64,000 nt of DNA, taken from positions 7,254,001-7,318,000 of the forward strand of contig OZ316893.1 of assembly GCA_973895155.1 (NCBI GenBank). The letters are read 5' to 3'. Origin of the DNA: Marsupella aquatica (taxonomy: Eukaryota; Marchantiophyta). Of the stretch, positions 1-11,556 are shown one piece after another (position 1 is the stretch's first letter; each line of letters opens with the position of its first letter). The notes under the pieces were generated by a model. It was given only the letters and a program-made list of their open reading frames with translations. It searched no databases and was not told the DNA's origin. The position numbers and the translations under genes were made by a program.

Positions 1-454
1 GGGCTGTACAAGGGCGCACATAACTTCCTGAAAAGATTTTTTTCCATAGGCTTAAATTTTTACCGAAGGTCAAAGATTTTGAGCGGCAAACAAAATCGGA
101 TCAACTTCAACTTTAATTTGGAGAGGCGTACTTGGGGAAGCTAGGCAAGTATTGGTGCGTTCAATTTTGAAAAAATATACTAGTGGAATCTTTGGCATAA
201 CAGATTCCCTCAAGGGGTAATTATTTCATTTTTAACCCCCCTCCGGTCAGAGTAAAAATTCTTGGCACTCGAGAGTCCATTTGACAAATCATTTTCAGAA
301 TTTGGAGCGTTACCTTGTGGGCTACACACAAGAGTAATCAGTTTCAAAATTCACCAACTTTCATTTTTGGCTTTATTTTCACACCCCACATCTGAGCATT
401 CGACGTTTATTTTTTGTCGAAAGGTGACTCCACACTAGATTCGGCATTCCAGCG
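1..454 (+). other. Non-coding stretch upstream of Copia gag (leader or left part of the element)
   Basis: This AT-rich stretch precedes the gag start codon at 455 and has no convincing ORF. It has no visible similarity to the Copia 3' LTR at 48279-48964, and I see no Met-type primer binding site. It is therefore either a long leader or sequence that has replaced the 5' LTR; the 5' LTR is probably left of the window. Confidence 0.4.
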
Positions 455-2030
455 ATGGCGACTACTAGGATTGGAGGTCAAAGGTTTGAGGTGGAAAAAT
501 TTGATGGTCGGATAGACTATACAATGTGGGAACGTAACATGAGGGATGTACTTAGAGCGATTGGCCTAGGCAAGGTACTAAGATCTCAACCTAAGGAAAT
601 GGAAGATGATGATTGGCATGATCTCTAGGATCAAGCGGTAAGCATTGTTGGCATATATCTCAAAAATAATGTGAAGAAGCAATTTGAGGAAAAATCAACA
701 CAAACGGTGACGGACTTGTTTCAAGCATTACGCAACAAGTACTACAAGAAGGAGATGTCAAACCAAATGTATGCAAGCCTTAAGCTCATGCAATTCAAAA
801 TGGCTGATGGAGTCAAGATTCAAGATCATATCGATCAGTTTAATGATCTTGTGGTTGACCTAGAGAATTTGGGGGAGCATTTGAGCAAAGAAATTAAAGC
901 CTTACAACTCTTGAGCTCACTACCACCTTCGTACAAGTCTTTGTCTCGAGTTTTTCTATTCCATGATAAGACAACTATATCCTAAAATGATGTGGTGAGT
1001 GCCCTTGACCGATGATATGCAGTCTAAGCTAGTTTCTTCAGCTCATCCTACCTCAACCTCATCATCAACAGTACTGTTGGTAGAAAGAGGCAAGACAAGG
1101 GAGCTATTTCATGAAAATAAAAGGTTTAACCCACTTCCCATGGAGCGAGGAAGGTTTCAGGACCAATCTTTTGGTAGGAGGAGGTTTAGATCCAGATCTA
1201 GATCTCGATCCAAATCACCATCCAACTAAGTCTACTCGTGAGGTAAAGTGTTGGAAGTGTGACAAAGTGGGCCACATGAAGAAGGATCGATTATCGCGTC
1301 AAAGACACATTCAAGGAAATTGTCGGTTCTTCAACCCAAGTAGTTGTTCGAGAAGAGGATAGTGAAGGATTTGCATTGTGTACCATTTCCCAAGTTGACG
1401 ATTGTCAATGGATTTTGGATTCCACTTGCTCGTATCACATATATTATATGCGTGAACTTTTCTCATCCTACACTCCGATCAACGGATCTGTTTTGATGGG
1501 AAATAATCATTGTTGCAAAGTTTTAGGGATTGGATCCGTAAAGAATCAACTACCCAGTGGCAAGTATTGTACTCTATCAAATGTCAGACACATTCCAGAA
1601 ATGTGTAACTAAGAATTTGATTTCTCTTGGCTACTTGGATGCAAAGGGTTATCAATGGAGTGCAACTGATATGGTGTTAACAGTCACGCACGGATCAAAT
1701 GAAGTTCTTATTGGCAAGAGAAAAAGAAACATTTCTGTCTTGGAAGGCACCACCCTTCTTGCCGAAGTCAATTTGGTCACATCTCAGGAGGAGAAAATCA
1801 ATTTATGGCCTACTCGGCTTGGTCACATGAGTGAAAAAAGTTTGGAAATCTTATGTGTACACAAGCGACATCTCCTACCAGGATTGCAAGCTACATGCAA
1901 GTTGAGTTTTTGTGATCATTGCATTGTCGGCAAGAAAACAAGAACTTCATTTCCGACTGCCATTCATCATTCTAAAGTTGTACTTGAGTATATTCATTCC
2001 GATGTGTGGGGTCCTGCTCTGATTTCCTCA
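455..2030 (+). pseudogene. Copia gag and first part of pol (zinc knuckle, protease, GAG-pre-integrase, integrase start)
   Basis: The frame opens at ATG 455 with a Copia gag N-terminus (a 'KFDG...W...M' pattern), meets an in-frame TAG near 628, and continues through 671-985 with the UBN2/gag helical domain. A CCHC zinc knuckle near 1249-1290 (CWKCDKVGHMKKD-R) has arginine in place of the last cysteine. The aspartic protease region near 1400 reads L-D-S-T-C-S-Y-H; family members usually have D-S/T-G-C/A. The GAG-pre-integrase region (1800-1960) has the LGHMS motif and CDHC cysteines, followed by the integrase start HSDVWGP. Several frame changes (about 985-1000, 1300, 1610) show long decay. The ORF is cut at 2030 by E1. 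Confidence 0.9.
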
Positions 2031-2389
2031 TGTGACGCCGCCGGTACGGCGGGTAATGAGTGATTTGGTCTAATCGTGCTTAGCACACGCGTTAGGGGTA
2101 TCTTAGGCTGTTATTATTAGCATAATGATAATATTTAGGTAACCATTATGAGTAGGAAATCATTAGTCAATAAGGGGAATTCATGTTTGGGCTGGCGGCG
2201 GGTCGCCATTCGCACGCCTGGGTTGCGAGCATGTAATGGGCCCCCTTTCCCCCTCCCTCGGGTCCGTATAACAAACTCCGGGAGGCGGCCACTAACACGA
2301 GCTGACCCGGACCGGCAAAAGGGTTGGTACACTGCGAGCGTGAAAGGCTCGGCCTATAAATGATGAGGATTTCTCTGAGTAACCCAAAA

Positions 2390-2541
2390 GATAGTGCCGG
2401 AACTTTTTACAAGAGAAAATGACTGCTAAGGCCTCCCTCTCTGTGACCGTATAATTTTTTTCAGCATTATTCATTTGCCTACTGGCGTAATATATAGGGT
2501 GATCTTTCTTCTCATCATCCAGTTGACTTAAGGCTAAATAT
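2390..2541 (-). pseudogene. Gypsy RNase H fragment
   Basis: The minus-strand translation contains HPIYYASRQM, then NYTVTEREALAV and KKFRHYLLGY. These are typical of the RNase H-type region that follows Ty3/gypsy reverse transcriptase. Only about 50 residues remain. It lies directly downstream (in element sense) of the MITE fragment, so everything between protease and RNase H has been lost. Beyond about 2390 the sequence stops resembling gypsy and passes into E1. Confidence 0.8.
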
Positions 2542-2662
2542 CTTAGAAAATATTTTGACATTGTTATTTTTCCTGGTAACAGTAAATTTTTGCTGGTAAC
2601 AGGAAAATTTTTACTGGTACCAGTAAACCTGTTTCCTGTTTACTATCACGCATGCCATACCC
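2542..2662. mobile_element. 121-bp fragment of the MITE also found at 48434-48782
   Basis: This stretch is nearly identical to the last ~118 bp of the MITE in the Copia 3' LTR, including the repeated 'ctggtaac' motifs and the ATACCC end at 2662. The other end is missing. It lies exactly where F1's gag/protease sequence jumps to RNase H, and adds a spurious C-terminus to the gag-protease ORF. Confidence 0.75.
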
Positions 2663-4165
2663 ATCAGAAGTATAACCATCGTCAGATTGAGTTTCTCCCA
2701 AATGAGGTTCATTTGTCCAACTTATAGTGACTCTTGGTTTTCCAAAGGACATCCGACGATGTTCCCAATCAACGTTGACTTTGGCTTTATACAACCAGGG
2801 TCTTCCTAAGAGTAAAGGAAAAGTAGAAGACACTTCCGGCCGAAGGACCACAAAATCTAAAAGAAATGTTAGACCTTCAATAACAGTAGCAACACCAATA
2901 AGTTTCCCTACTGGTACAACTCTTGACTGATCAGCCATTCTTAGGATTTGTAAGGTCTTTTCAAATGTAGTCAATCCAAGATTGAAAGCGGTCTCTTCTG
3001 TCATAATATTTACACTTGATCCACCGTCAACTGGTACGTCTGATAATACACAACCCAGGATTTGAACTTCTATCTCTGGTGGTCCCTTATCATCCCATTC
3101 AATTCGCATAGCCTCGACTGAAGGTAACTTTCTTTTCCTCCTTTTGCCGGTGAGCAAGGTTCTTAATTGCTTTTTATAGGTAGGGTTGTCTTGCAGTAAT
3201 TCCCCAACTGTAATATTTGCCGGTTGATTCTTCACTGCTTCTACAATATTGTAACCTTCTGGCTTAGTGGTTATTGGTGCATTAACTGTTTGGTCAGAGT
3301 TCTTTCCTTCTTTAAGATTAGCTTCCTTTTCCACTGCAACGGATATTTCCTCAGTTAACTCGTGTAACTGAGCCTTAATTTCTTCTGATATGTTTGGTTG
3401 AAAATATTTTGGATCATACCTGTCGTAAGCTGGGTCATCCTCCTTAGGAATACCTTCTTCCGCTGGAATTCTTGACTTGCCTTTCCTCTTGGATGATTTC
3501 TTACTCTTGGGGTCCTCATCCTTATGCTTCTTCCCTTGATGAGACTTAGACCTTGTGGTAGCATAAGTTTCCAGAATTTGGTCTCTTTCCTGAATTCGTT
3601 TATTAGGCATCCCAATGACATTTTCTTGCACCAAGTGTTCTAAGTCGATATCTACAATGGTTCCTGACAATGGTTGGGTGTAGATATTATGCACTTCTGT
3701 TTCTTCCTCTGCACTTGTTTCAATAGTTACACGTCCACACTGGTCGGTATCTTCTTGACTGTATATCATCCTGACTTCCTCTGGTCGGGGAGCTTCCTTC
3801 ACAGGTTCCTTAGCAAATCTCACCATCATCTTAGGCTTAGGTGGGTTTGGACATTCCACAGGGAGGTGACCTTCTTTTCCACAATTTCCGCAAATGGGAG
3901 TATATCCCACTTCTCTCTTTGGATACAGACAGTCTGGTGAGTAATGTCCTAATTGGCCACAATTGTAGCAAGTACCTCGTTCTCTTGGTACCCCTCTGGG
4001 CGGATATCCTCCGGGTGGTCCCATTGGTGGTCGTGGTGTTGGCCGATTAAAAGAAGACGGTCCGGGTGCTTTTGGTTGAGCCCAAGTGATAGGAGCTGTA
4101 GGGGGTGGAAAATATTGTCCCGCAAATGGTGCTTGAACTGCATATATATCTCCAGAATCCATCAT
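2663..4165 (-). pseudogene. F1 gypsy gag C-terminus (two CCHC knuckles) and retropepsin
   Basis: This long open minus-strand frame begins with a proline-rich linker, then two zinc knuckles (CYNCGQLGHYSPDC and CGNCGKEGHLPVEC), an acidic and then lysine-rich region, and an aspartic protease with the V-D-G-G-S-S-V-N-I-M active-site motif about 390 residues in. The usual G-R-P-W-L motif of plant gypsy proteases follows. The frame runs on into the MITE fragment (to 2564), so its last ~33 residues are not original. Upstream it joins the gag frame through a frameshift near 4290 and a TGA, with another CCHC box between (see the gag entry). Confidence 0.85.
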
Positions 4166-4185
4166 TTTTGTTTCCTCTCCAAAAT

Positions 4186-5607
4186 TTACAGCACGCTGTA
4201 AAGTGGGGCACTCATGATGATAATGCCCTTGGTTATTACAACGGGTACACCAAACATTATTTCAAATAGTGGGAGTAATTTTCCGAGGTGGTTTAAGCAC
4301 AGCAGCATTAATAGCTTAGTTAATTTACTAGTTAAGGAATCTATCATTTTATCCAGATTTTTAGCTTTTTGAGGGACTGTACTTTTCTGCATTCTTTTCT
4401 TCTTAGCAGCATCCACCTCCTCAGAACTTGAATCAGAACTGGTATTGCTACTAGAACTTGAGTCACTACTCGTTTCTTCAGTACTGGTGGTGTCACTTCC
4501 ATCAGTTTCAGAGCTTGAGGAGGACTTAGACTTCTTTTTCTTTTTCTTTTTATCTTTCCTTTTAGTTTTCTTTAGATCTTTCTTTACTCGTTTCTTCTCT
4601 GAAACCTCTGAGTCTACATATTTTTGGGCGGCTTCTTGTGCCTCCTCAAAAGTGGTACCACCTTCCCTTCTTACATACCTTGCAATACGGGATGGTAATC
4701 CATTGATAAACCAATCTCGTGTGGTAGATTTTGTCGTGTTAGGATTATACTTATCCACCAGATCAAGTAACTTGTCTACATATTTCCTCACTGAACCATG
4801 TTTCTTCATAGTTAGCTGAGAAATCCTTGCAAAGGCCCTTGCTTCAACTCCATCCTCTTTATATTTGTCTAGAAAGGCTGTTTTAGTTTTCCCCCAATCA
4901 TTATTATCTGGAAATCTGTCATACCATTTCTGGGCATTTTTCTTTAATAATCCTCCAAAAATGGTGGCCTTCTCAGCGTCTTGAGTTTGTCCATTGGAGG
5001 TAGCCGCAGCTTCAAATTCCTTTAAAAATATCTCAGCATCTTCTTTAGATGTCCCTTTGAAGGTGTCATAGAGAATATTATTCCTGGCCATTTGAATTCT
5101 TCTTATTGGAGTAGGTACTGGGTTAACCCTGGCCGATCCACCAGTCTGTTGGGATCCTGTGCTCAGAATTGGCCCTTGGGATGTCAGAGGTAAATGAGAA
5201 ATTATTGAAATAGTAGTGCTGGTTGAACTTGCAGCACTGGTATTGCCACTGAAATTTCCTAACCCAATCAGCTTGGAATAAAGTTCGGTTGTGAGAGGGG
5301 GTAGTTCTTCTAATCCGAATGCTTCACCAGAGTTAGTCTGCAAAGGAGTAAGGGAATCATAATCCAAAGTCAGAGAGTTAGTTCATTGGGTTTCCCCTTC
5401 GATTACACTTCTATGTCGTGAAGTTCCGGAATCATTAATGCCAATGGTTTGAAATGAGAGTGTGCCTTCATATTCACCCAGACTTCGTGATCTACTCAAT
5501 GATTTGACAATATCTGCTCCCTTCTTCTTTGCTTTTACCGGTACATATTGCACATCTCTCGAACGTAATTTATACACCACTGGTCGACTGGTTGCAGGTT
5601 TATTCAC
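4186..5607 (-). pseudogene. F1 gypsy gag
   Basis: The frame runs from 5607, with one in-frame TGA at 5383-5385, to about 4290. A basic/serine-rich N-terminus leads to a retrotransposon gag domain (roughly 5050-4690: a 'FLKEFEAAA...KKNAQKWYDRF' type core with later 'VRKYVDKLLDLV' and 'WFINGLPSRI'). A strongly charged lysine/serine tract (about 4620-4400) follows. A frameshift near 4290 and a TGA then hide a further zinc knuckle (CTRCNNQGHYHHEC) in the other frame. With the two knuckles downstream this gag had three CCHC boxes. This is the capsid/nucleocapsid precursor of the element. Confidence 0.85.
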
Positions 5608-5977
5608 AGTTCCTTCTGCTGCACTCTGTTGGATAAGCGTAACTCTTTCCGCTACACTCCCAGGTGATGGAAAATCGGGTGATTGGAAATCTTGGAGTAA
5701 TTCTCAAGGCTTAAGCGACTCTTGCGATGATTCTGATGCTGATTTTTCTTCGCGTCGTGACTTCCAATTGCGCTTCCCTTTGTCAGTCATTCCTCATTCT
5801 GAAAGGCATTTTCTTTGGAAGAGAGTTGGCGGGTGTGATTGCTTGAAGGTCCTCCTTCTCAAGAGACAACTTCAATGGTCACATCATTTTGTCGTGTCTC
5901 TACTCCATGCCCTTCCAGGTTTGCTCGATCCATGGCCAGTATGCCCCTTCGGTTGACACTTCTCTGCATCCGGCGTC

Positions 5978-8900
5978 TGTCGCACCCCTACCCTGGGCCT
6001 TAAATCCGGGTTAGTGTCGTGGTGCGACCTCGACCACCAGTAGGGGTGAGGGTTCGGGCAAGGAGGTGTGTAGTGACCTTCAATAGCCCTAAGTCGGGCT
6101 AAGCCGCTATACTTACTGGTATAACACTCGCATAATTCATACTTGTCATAGGTATATTTATTTTCCACCGCTGGAATTTTCCCTCAGTTAGTGACGCGGA
6201 CTAACTCCCGACTTGGGGCTTTTCAAGCCATCGACGTGACAGGACCTTGTGACATGCAATGAGTGGCAATCCCTACCATTAGTCCGCACCCGGTACGTCC
6301 CTTAAAATAGCGCCTTTGCCCGGACAAAGCATACACACAACACCAGTTACTCTCAGAAACATTAAGGGGAAAAGACTACATTTACTCAGTGAAGCATCAG
6401 TTTACATGGTTGACTCGACTTCAAAGGGGGTCAGCAGGCCCAACGGCAGTTGATGCCCAGTCTCTACGAGGCCCTGCCTCGCACTTGCCCAGCAAGCTCG
6501 ACTCTGGCTCTCACTCCTTGGTACGCTCTGACCCTACTCAGGCCGGGACTCCCCGTGCCTCGCCTTTCTTCTGCTGAGATAACTAAGCCTTCTCCCCCTT
6601 CCCATCGCGGAAGGGGAAGCCTAAATACTACCATAGCGGAGAGAACCGGAGGATACTACCTTTCGGGTACTACCTACTGACTAACTAACTGCTGACTACC
6701 GGTCGCGCTGTACTGACCGGTTGACCGTTGACTACGAGTGTGCCAACCGGAATGGCGGCGGCCAAGCCTACTGACAACCTCTAGTCCGTTGATGGACTCA
6801 ATCCTACGTTGGCTGATCCTAACTGACCGGCCCTAATTCTTCCTACTGCCGCTAATCGGCGCCTAATGACAGTCATTCTGTCGTTACGCCTAACTAAAAG
6901 ATGCCGCTGACTTAACCGCCTCGTGCGGCGCCTGCTTCTACCCTTCGCTAACTACCCCTTACGTGTGTGCAGTGGTCGGACCAGGGCTGGTCCCCTTGTC
7001 GGGGCGAGACCTCGAGCCGCCTTGATCAGAGGTGGGCCCAGGTTTTCCCCGCTGGAGGACGAGCAGGGTGACGCGGTCCTGCAAAGCCTTGTTGTCCCAT
7101 AATGCTTCCTCCGCCTCGTTTGCGGCTTCGTCGGCTTCAGTCTGGAGCCGCGCCACCTCCAAGTTGAGCTGGTCGCTGGCATCGCGATGGACCTGGTCCT
7201 GCGCTAGCAATTTATCTCATTCGGTGGAGAGACTAGCCACCTGCTGTGCTGCCTGCAGGAATTGTTTGTTGAGGTCGGTCAAGCTGGTAACCCGAGCCGA
7301 AGATTCTGAGCGTAATTGAAGCACGGTGTCGTCCAGCTTCTTGAGTTCGGCCTGCGCTCCGCTTAACTCCTGGGTTAGTCCGTCCCTCTGTTCGACAGTG
7401 CGGACTAAATCCTCGCGGCGGGTCGTTGCCTCCTCCTCGAGGTGCTCTACCAGCATCTGGAGACGCCCGATCTCATTCCCCTTCGCCATGAGTTCTTCTT
7501 CCAAGCAGCTGACGATCCGTGGTTGGTGCTCTAACATGAAGAAGGCTGGCTGAAAGTACGTCGAGACTTGTTGTCCGATGTATGTCGCCAACTCCCCAGA
7601 CATAGTCTGGCTAAACTTCTGGACCAGGTCGTAGGCCATGGTCCCCGGGGCTACTTGGTAGTCCTCCATCCTCTCGGGTACCGGTGGTTCCTCGGCAGGG
7701 GCAATGAGCTCCTCCGTAGTCAGCGCTGGGGAGGGGAAGGTTTCTTCAGGTGGTGGAGGGATTGGGGGTGGTTGTACTGCAGGCAGCGGAGGCTCAACGG
7801 AAGGAGGCGGTGGAATTTCCGCAGGGTGCGGTTGCGGAGTATTAGTCGGGGCTTCCGGCTCGGGGTTTGTCCGAGGGACAGTAGTCCGCGTAGTCGGGGT
7901 TGCCTCCTCTGGGGCGGGGGTGTCATTACCCGGGGCTGAGGTGGCCGTATTCTTTCCTCTGGCCTCCCGTCGTGCCTTGTACCAGGCGAGGATAATGGCG
8001 ATATGACTCCCCAAGTAAGTCTTCCCTCCAATAGCCATACCACCCTGAGCCCGCTTCAGCTCCCCCGAGAATCTTCGGTAGAAGAATTGGGCCCAGTTTC
8101 GTCGTTTGTACTGTTCCACCTGCACTATCGTGCAGAGGGAAATCTCGGATCGTGGCTCAATCATGTGTAGGGTAGTCCGAATGAAGTTAAGCCGCTCCAT
8201 ACAGGTTAAGTTGGTGCACGCCCCCTGCTTGTATCCGTTGTCCGTCTTACCCTCGGGTTTGAAGTGCCGCGGCGTATACTCCTTATCCCGAATTCGGATT
8301 TCCACCGGCACCGGCCCGGTTGGTAGGCCAAAAATTTGCATTAACCGATGCTCCGTGAGTGATAAGGTCTGCCCCGAAACCTTGGTGGTTGACGCATCAG
8401 TGTCGAAATTGGAGATGAACTCACAAATCTCCTTCGGCCCGGCGGCGCACGGCCTCCATAGTAAGTGGGCGAACCGCTCCAACTGATGCTCCTTGAGATA
8501 GTCTGCATGTTCGAGTTTCTTGATCGCGATCCAGACTACCTCGGGGACATGGATTACCTGTAATAAGTTGGACTTCGGGTTATTCGGGGGCCGTCGGGTC
8601 TGGTTGGCCGGGGGGTTGCGGGGCAGGTGCAGGCGCGGCGTCGGTCCGTGTTGATTCGGGGGCCGTCGTAGTCCTTGACTGCTTACGAGGACGCTGTTTG
8701 AGTTGCGGACTAGCTCGCTCGGAACCCAAAGAACACTCCGCGTTGATTACTGGATGGACTTGGGACTGGTTCGGCGGTACTCCGGTGGTCATCGGTTGAG
8801 GCGCTGGGGTAGCCATATCCCAGTTGAAGGCGTTGGAGCTTTCCCCGAGGAATGTGAGATTACGCGCCGCTTTCCGTTGTCTACTGATGTCTTCTTGGCG

Positions 8901-9811
8901 CTTTTCGGCTGCGATCTGCTGGTCTAGGTACCCCGGAATCTTGTCGAACTCCGCTTGAGTAAGCCGCTGGTTGCCCTTCAGCTTAAAGAACTTAGCTGGA
9001 ACCTCAAGAATCGCCTCTGCTACCGATCTAAGCCCTTCCTCGTTGAGATATAGTTCGGTGATGTAGTCTCGCAGCTCGTTATAGCTAGAATCCCTGGTGA
9101 TGGCTGTCCTTTCGCAATTAACCAGTGCTACCTTGGTTACCAGCTTCGCGTACCTTCATTCGTAAGCGGATTTCTCGGGGCAAGAGTACCAGTAAGTCTC
9201 GGAGAACTTAGCACCTACCTCGCCAAACAAGGTCCAAAATCCCAAGGCTGTGAGGGTCATACTAACCTCGTAGTCCGGTTCGTTGCGTCCACGTTCCCAC
9301 CTGGCTGGTCCTTTTTCGCGGAGGCCTCGCTCGTCCTGACTAAATCTCGCCACATTCCACTCTTCTCCCTCAATAATTTCCTCGTAAAGGTCGAATGGAT
9401 TCAATCGAAAAGGCGAGCGGATGGCAGCATCCGTGAATTCCAAAAAGGTAAACGTGAGCGAATGGCCCGCAGTGCCATCGGCTCCTCTCTTATGGAGGTG
9501 CCCGGACGAGCCCGAGCGTGAGAAGGTCAGGCCGTTTGGTCATTGATAACGAGCTGAAGTCGACGTCTCGGTCCAAGCGTGATTCTTCTAACTGATTTTT
9601 ACTCCGCTGCCGCCACCGTACCTCGGTCGTGCGTAATAATCCCTTTCCTGAACTCGTAATTATTCGGTTATCTTAACCTACTCCTAATCTAATCATAATG
9701 GCAACTTGACGGCTATACGTGCTATTCTACGCTATGGCTACGGTCCTAATGACCGTATAAGTCCTAATCTACGACCTGGGTTCGGTCAAGTGACACGTTA
9801 CCCGTGTCACA
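5978..9811 (-). mobile_element. D1: ORF-bearing giant LTR-like unit, inserted in F1 internal region
   Basis: On the minus strand it starts TGTGACACGGGTAACG (9811) and ends GGGGTGCGACA (5978). The 5-bp duplication GCGTC flanks it (5973-5977 and 9812-9816). It is 3,834 bp long with no internal retroelement region, consistent with a solo LTR. A diverged relative, D2 (24505-31379), has the same ends. It is GC-rich compared with the AT-rich F1 sequence around it. A long minus-strand ORF occupies its centre; about 980 bp after the ORF are non-coding. Confidence 0.8.
6959..9443 (-). pseudogene. D1-encoded IFGLP-core / proline-rich / coiled-coil protein
   Basis: The open frame on the minus strand starts upstream of 9443 (true start unclear). 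It has TGA at 9156-9158, a frameshift near 8580 and TGA at 7217-7219, and ends at 6959. Order: an N-terminal region of about 290 residues, the core with S-L-T-E-H-R-L-M-Q-I-F-G-L-P (about 8330), then 'CTN...ERLNFIRTTLHMIEPRSEIS', a proline-rich linker (about 7900-7700) and a heptad-rich coiled coil (about 7550-7010). The core aligns by eye with those of E (closest), A and F. Function is unknown. The layout resembles gag-like structural proteins and the plant 'putative plant transposon protein' (Transposase_32) families, which is an inference. Confidence 0.7.
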
Positions 9812-9816
9812 GCGTC

Positions 9817-10092
9817 TGCAATGGTCGCGTTGTTTCATAGAGTTGTTGATGGGGTGTGACTCTTCTTTGTGCCCCGTATACTCGTCAACACGTATACCCG
9901 TAAATGCATAAACTCCTATACTCGTAAACTCGTAGAGTCGACTGTAACTCGTAAAGTAGTAATCGTCACGACGCTTACTCGTAACTCGTAAGGGTTAACC
10001 CGCAATGCCTTATCCCCTTGTATCTCGGTGATTCCTTAATAGCAAAGTACCCCGTCCACTTCTGATTTCTCAATGCTTTGGCTAACCTTACT
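9817..10092. repeat. Degenerate 'ACTCGTAA' repeat tract in F1 internal region
   Basis: Between D1 and the pre-gag ORFs, about 9890-10000 is a run of imperfect units of the form ACTCGTAA / TACTCGTAA. The same motif family occurs twice in each F LTR. No coding potential is seen here. Confidence 0.55.
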
Positions 10093-10344
10093 TTATCTGA
10101 GTCCCCTATTTTGTCTTTGCATCAATGTTCTAGCTAAGTCTTGCATAGAAATCACTACATATTCCTCCCTGGTAATTCTTCCATTTAGCTTTAAAATAAC
10201 CAAATGTAGATTTACTCCTTCCCACCAAGTAATAGATAGCCAATGCATCCCTCTTCTCCCTCTTAGAGATAACACCCAAGTTTGTACATACCTATTATGT
10301 AAATTTCTCACCCTAAGGGACCCTAATGATCTGATAGGTGGCAT
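10093..10344 (-). CDS. Small ORF between pre-gag ORF and D1 (unknown)
   Basis: An 83-codon open frame with an ATG lies just downstream of the larger pre-gag ORF, in element sense. It has a basic, arginine-rich composition ('RSLGSLRVRNLHNRYVQTW') and no motif I recognise. It may be the continuation of the pre-gag protein after a frameshift, or spurious. Its position in the F1 leader before gag is its only support. Confidence 0.3.
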   Translation of the reverse strand: MPPIRSLGSLRVRNLHNRYVQTWVLSLRGRRGMHWLSITWWEGVNLHLVILKLNGRITREEYVVISMQDLARTLMQRQNRGLR

Positions 10345-10375
10345 TTGGAGTTACTTCATCTATAATTACTTAGTG

Positions 10376-11248
10376 TTAAAAATCTATCAAATATTCCTCT
10401 ATCATCCTTAATTGAACCATTGGTTCATAATTATTCACTGCATTCTCAATGCTGTCAATATGATCAGTCCAAGGGAATTCAAGTAGGTGTAACTTATTTA
10501 ATTTATTTTCAATTCCCCCTTCCTCTTCCTTGGTCAAAAATAAATATTCTTGCTTATGCTTCCTTAACAGAAAATCAAGGTCAAATTCCTCCGGTATAGG
10601 TTGGAGCTTGAATCCTTCCAAACCTTTTCTCTTCAACACCACCAAATTCACCACTTTGCAGGAGGAGGGTAGATCCTTAATCCATTTAAATGAAGATTCT
10701 CTAAATGAACTGTGCCTTCTTTTAACAAGGATCCATCCTTCTTTATTAAGCCATTTTAGTGACCCTATTAATGCTCTTCTATTAGGGGTCATTACCGGTT
10801 TCTCCAAATCCAATAAGACATTTGAATTTTGATAAAACTCATTAAGAGCTTGGTCTAGATTTTCCCTCCATCTAGGATTGTTCTTCAAAATCTCTAGTGC
10901 CTTATCCAATTCTTGCTCAATTTTACCTTCCAAAACTTCCTCCTCTATACAGGTGTGACTTAATATTTCTGGAATGGTAACTTGGTCAAAATATTCATCC
11001 CAGGTTCCTTCCTCCAGATGTAATTTCCCATTTTCACAACTCTTAAAAATCAGGAGGCTATTAAGGAATACATTTGTATCAAATGAGTTTACCTCAACCA
11101 GGCCTAAACTCCAATAATAACTTCCCTCTGTCCTCTTTAAAATTTTTGCTCTTCCTCCTTGACAAGTACTTTTGACAACATAAGTTTGTCTTTCCCTCAA
11201 TTTAATCTGAGCTCTTTCTTTCTTTTGAGGTCGGCTTTTCCTTACCAT
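10376..11248 (-). CDS. F1 pre-gag ORF, 290 codons, unknown function
   Basis: This intact minus-strand frame lies between the primer binding site and gag of F1. It starts with a basic stretch (VRKSRPQKKERAQIK) and continues as a mixed globular protein rich in E, K, L and W, with no zinc knuckle, protease or polymerase motif. Its position matches the extra ORF upstream of gag known in Ogre/Tat gypsy elements, but I cannot claim homology. It is AT-rich like F1 gag. That it stays open for 290 codons while gag and the LTR ORF are broken is notable. Confidence 0.6.
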   Translation of the reverse strand: MVRKSRPQKKERAQIKLRERQTYVVKSTCQGGRAKILKRTEGSYYWSLGLVEVNSFDTNVFLNSLLIFKSCENGKLHLEEGTWDEYFDQVTIPEILSHTCIEEEVLEGKIEQELDKALEILKNNPRWRENLDQALNEFYQNSNVLLDLEKPVMTPNRRALIGSLKWLNKEGWILVKRRHSSFRESSFKWIKDLPSSCKVVNLVVLKRKGLEGFKLQPIPEEFDLDFLLRKHKQEYLFLTKEEEGGIENKLNKLHLLEFPWTDHIDSIENAVNNYEPMVQLRMIEEYLIDF

Positions 11249-11275
11249 AACTTGAGAATACTCCCTCTTCCTCTT

Positions 11276-11473
11276 CTAGGCACCACTTAATCTTTCTCTC
11301 TTGGCCTTAGCCTTCTTCCTTCTTTCCAGAATTATGGAGAGGTTTTCTTCTTCAACTCTTTCCCTAAATACAACTGGTGCATTTTCCACCGTGTAAGGTC
11401 GAATCTCTAGCCTTGGAATGGCCCATTCTCCAGTGGGATCCATGATAACAATTATCAATGTGTTTTGTTCCAA
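11276..11473 (-). CDS. Short ORF just after F1 primer site (65 codons)
   Basis: This open frame begins about 65 bp after the primer binding site and ends shortly before the 290-codon ORF. Composition is charged (E/R/K-rich C-terminus). No family is recognised. It may be the N-terminal part of the same pre-gag protein in another frame. Confidence 0.3.
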   Translation of the reverse strand: MEQNTLIIVIMDPTGEWAIPRLEIRPYTVENAPVVFRERVEEENLSIILERRKKAKAKRERLSGA

Positions 11474-11538
11474 AACCTAACAAATTCAATCCTTCATTTG
11501 GCATTCCCTGCCTGTACTTCAAATCAACCTTGATTTGT

Positions 11539-11556
11539 TCCCCGGCAGCGGCGCCA
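11539..11556 (-). other. F1 primer binding site, tRNA-Asp type
   Basis: Read on the minus strand, TGGCGCCGCTGCCGGGGA starts nine bases after the LTR end at 11566. It matches the plant tRNA-Asp 3' end complement used by many gypsy elements except for one G:U-compatible position. It fixes the orientation of F1 and identifies the 11566-20320 sequence as a true 5' LTR. Confidence 0.85.

Noticed and set aside
4445-4819. Phenylalanine-rich plus-strand ORF that could look like a membrane protein
   Set aside because: It is the reverse complement of the lysine-rich tract of F1 gag.
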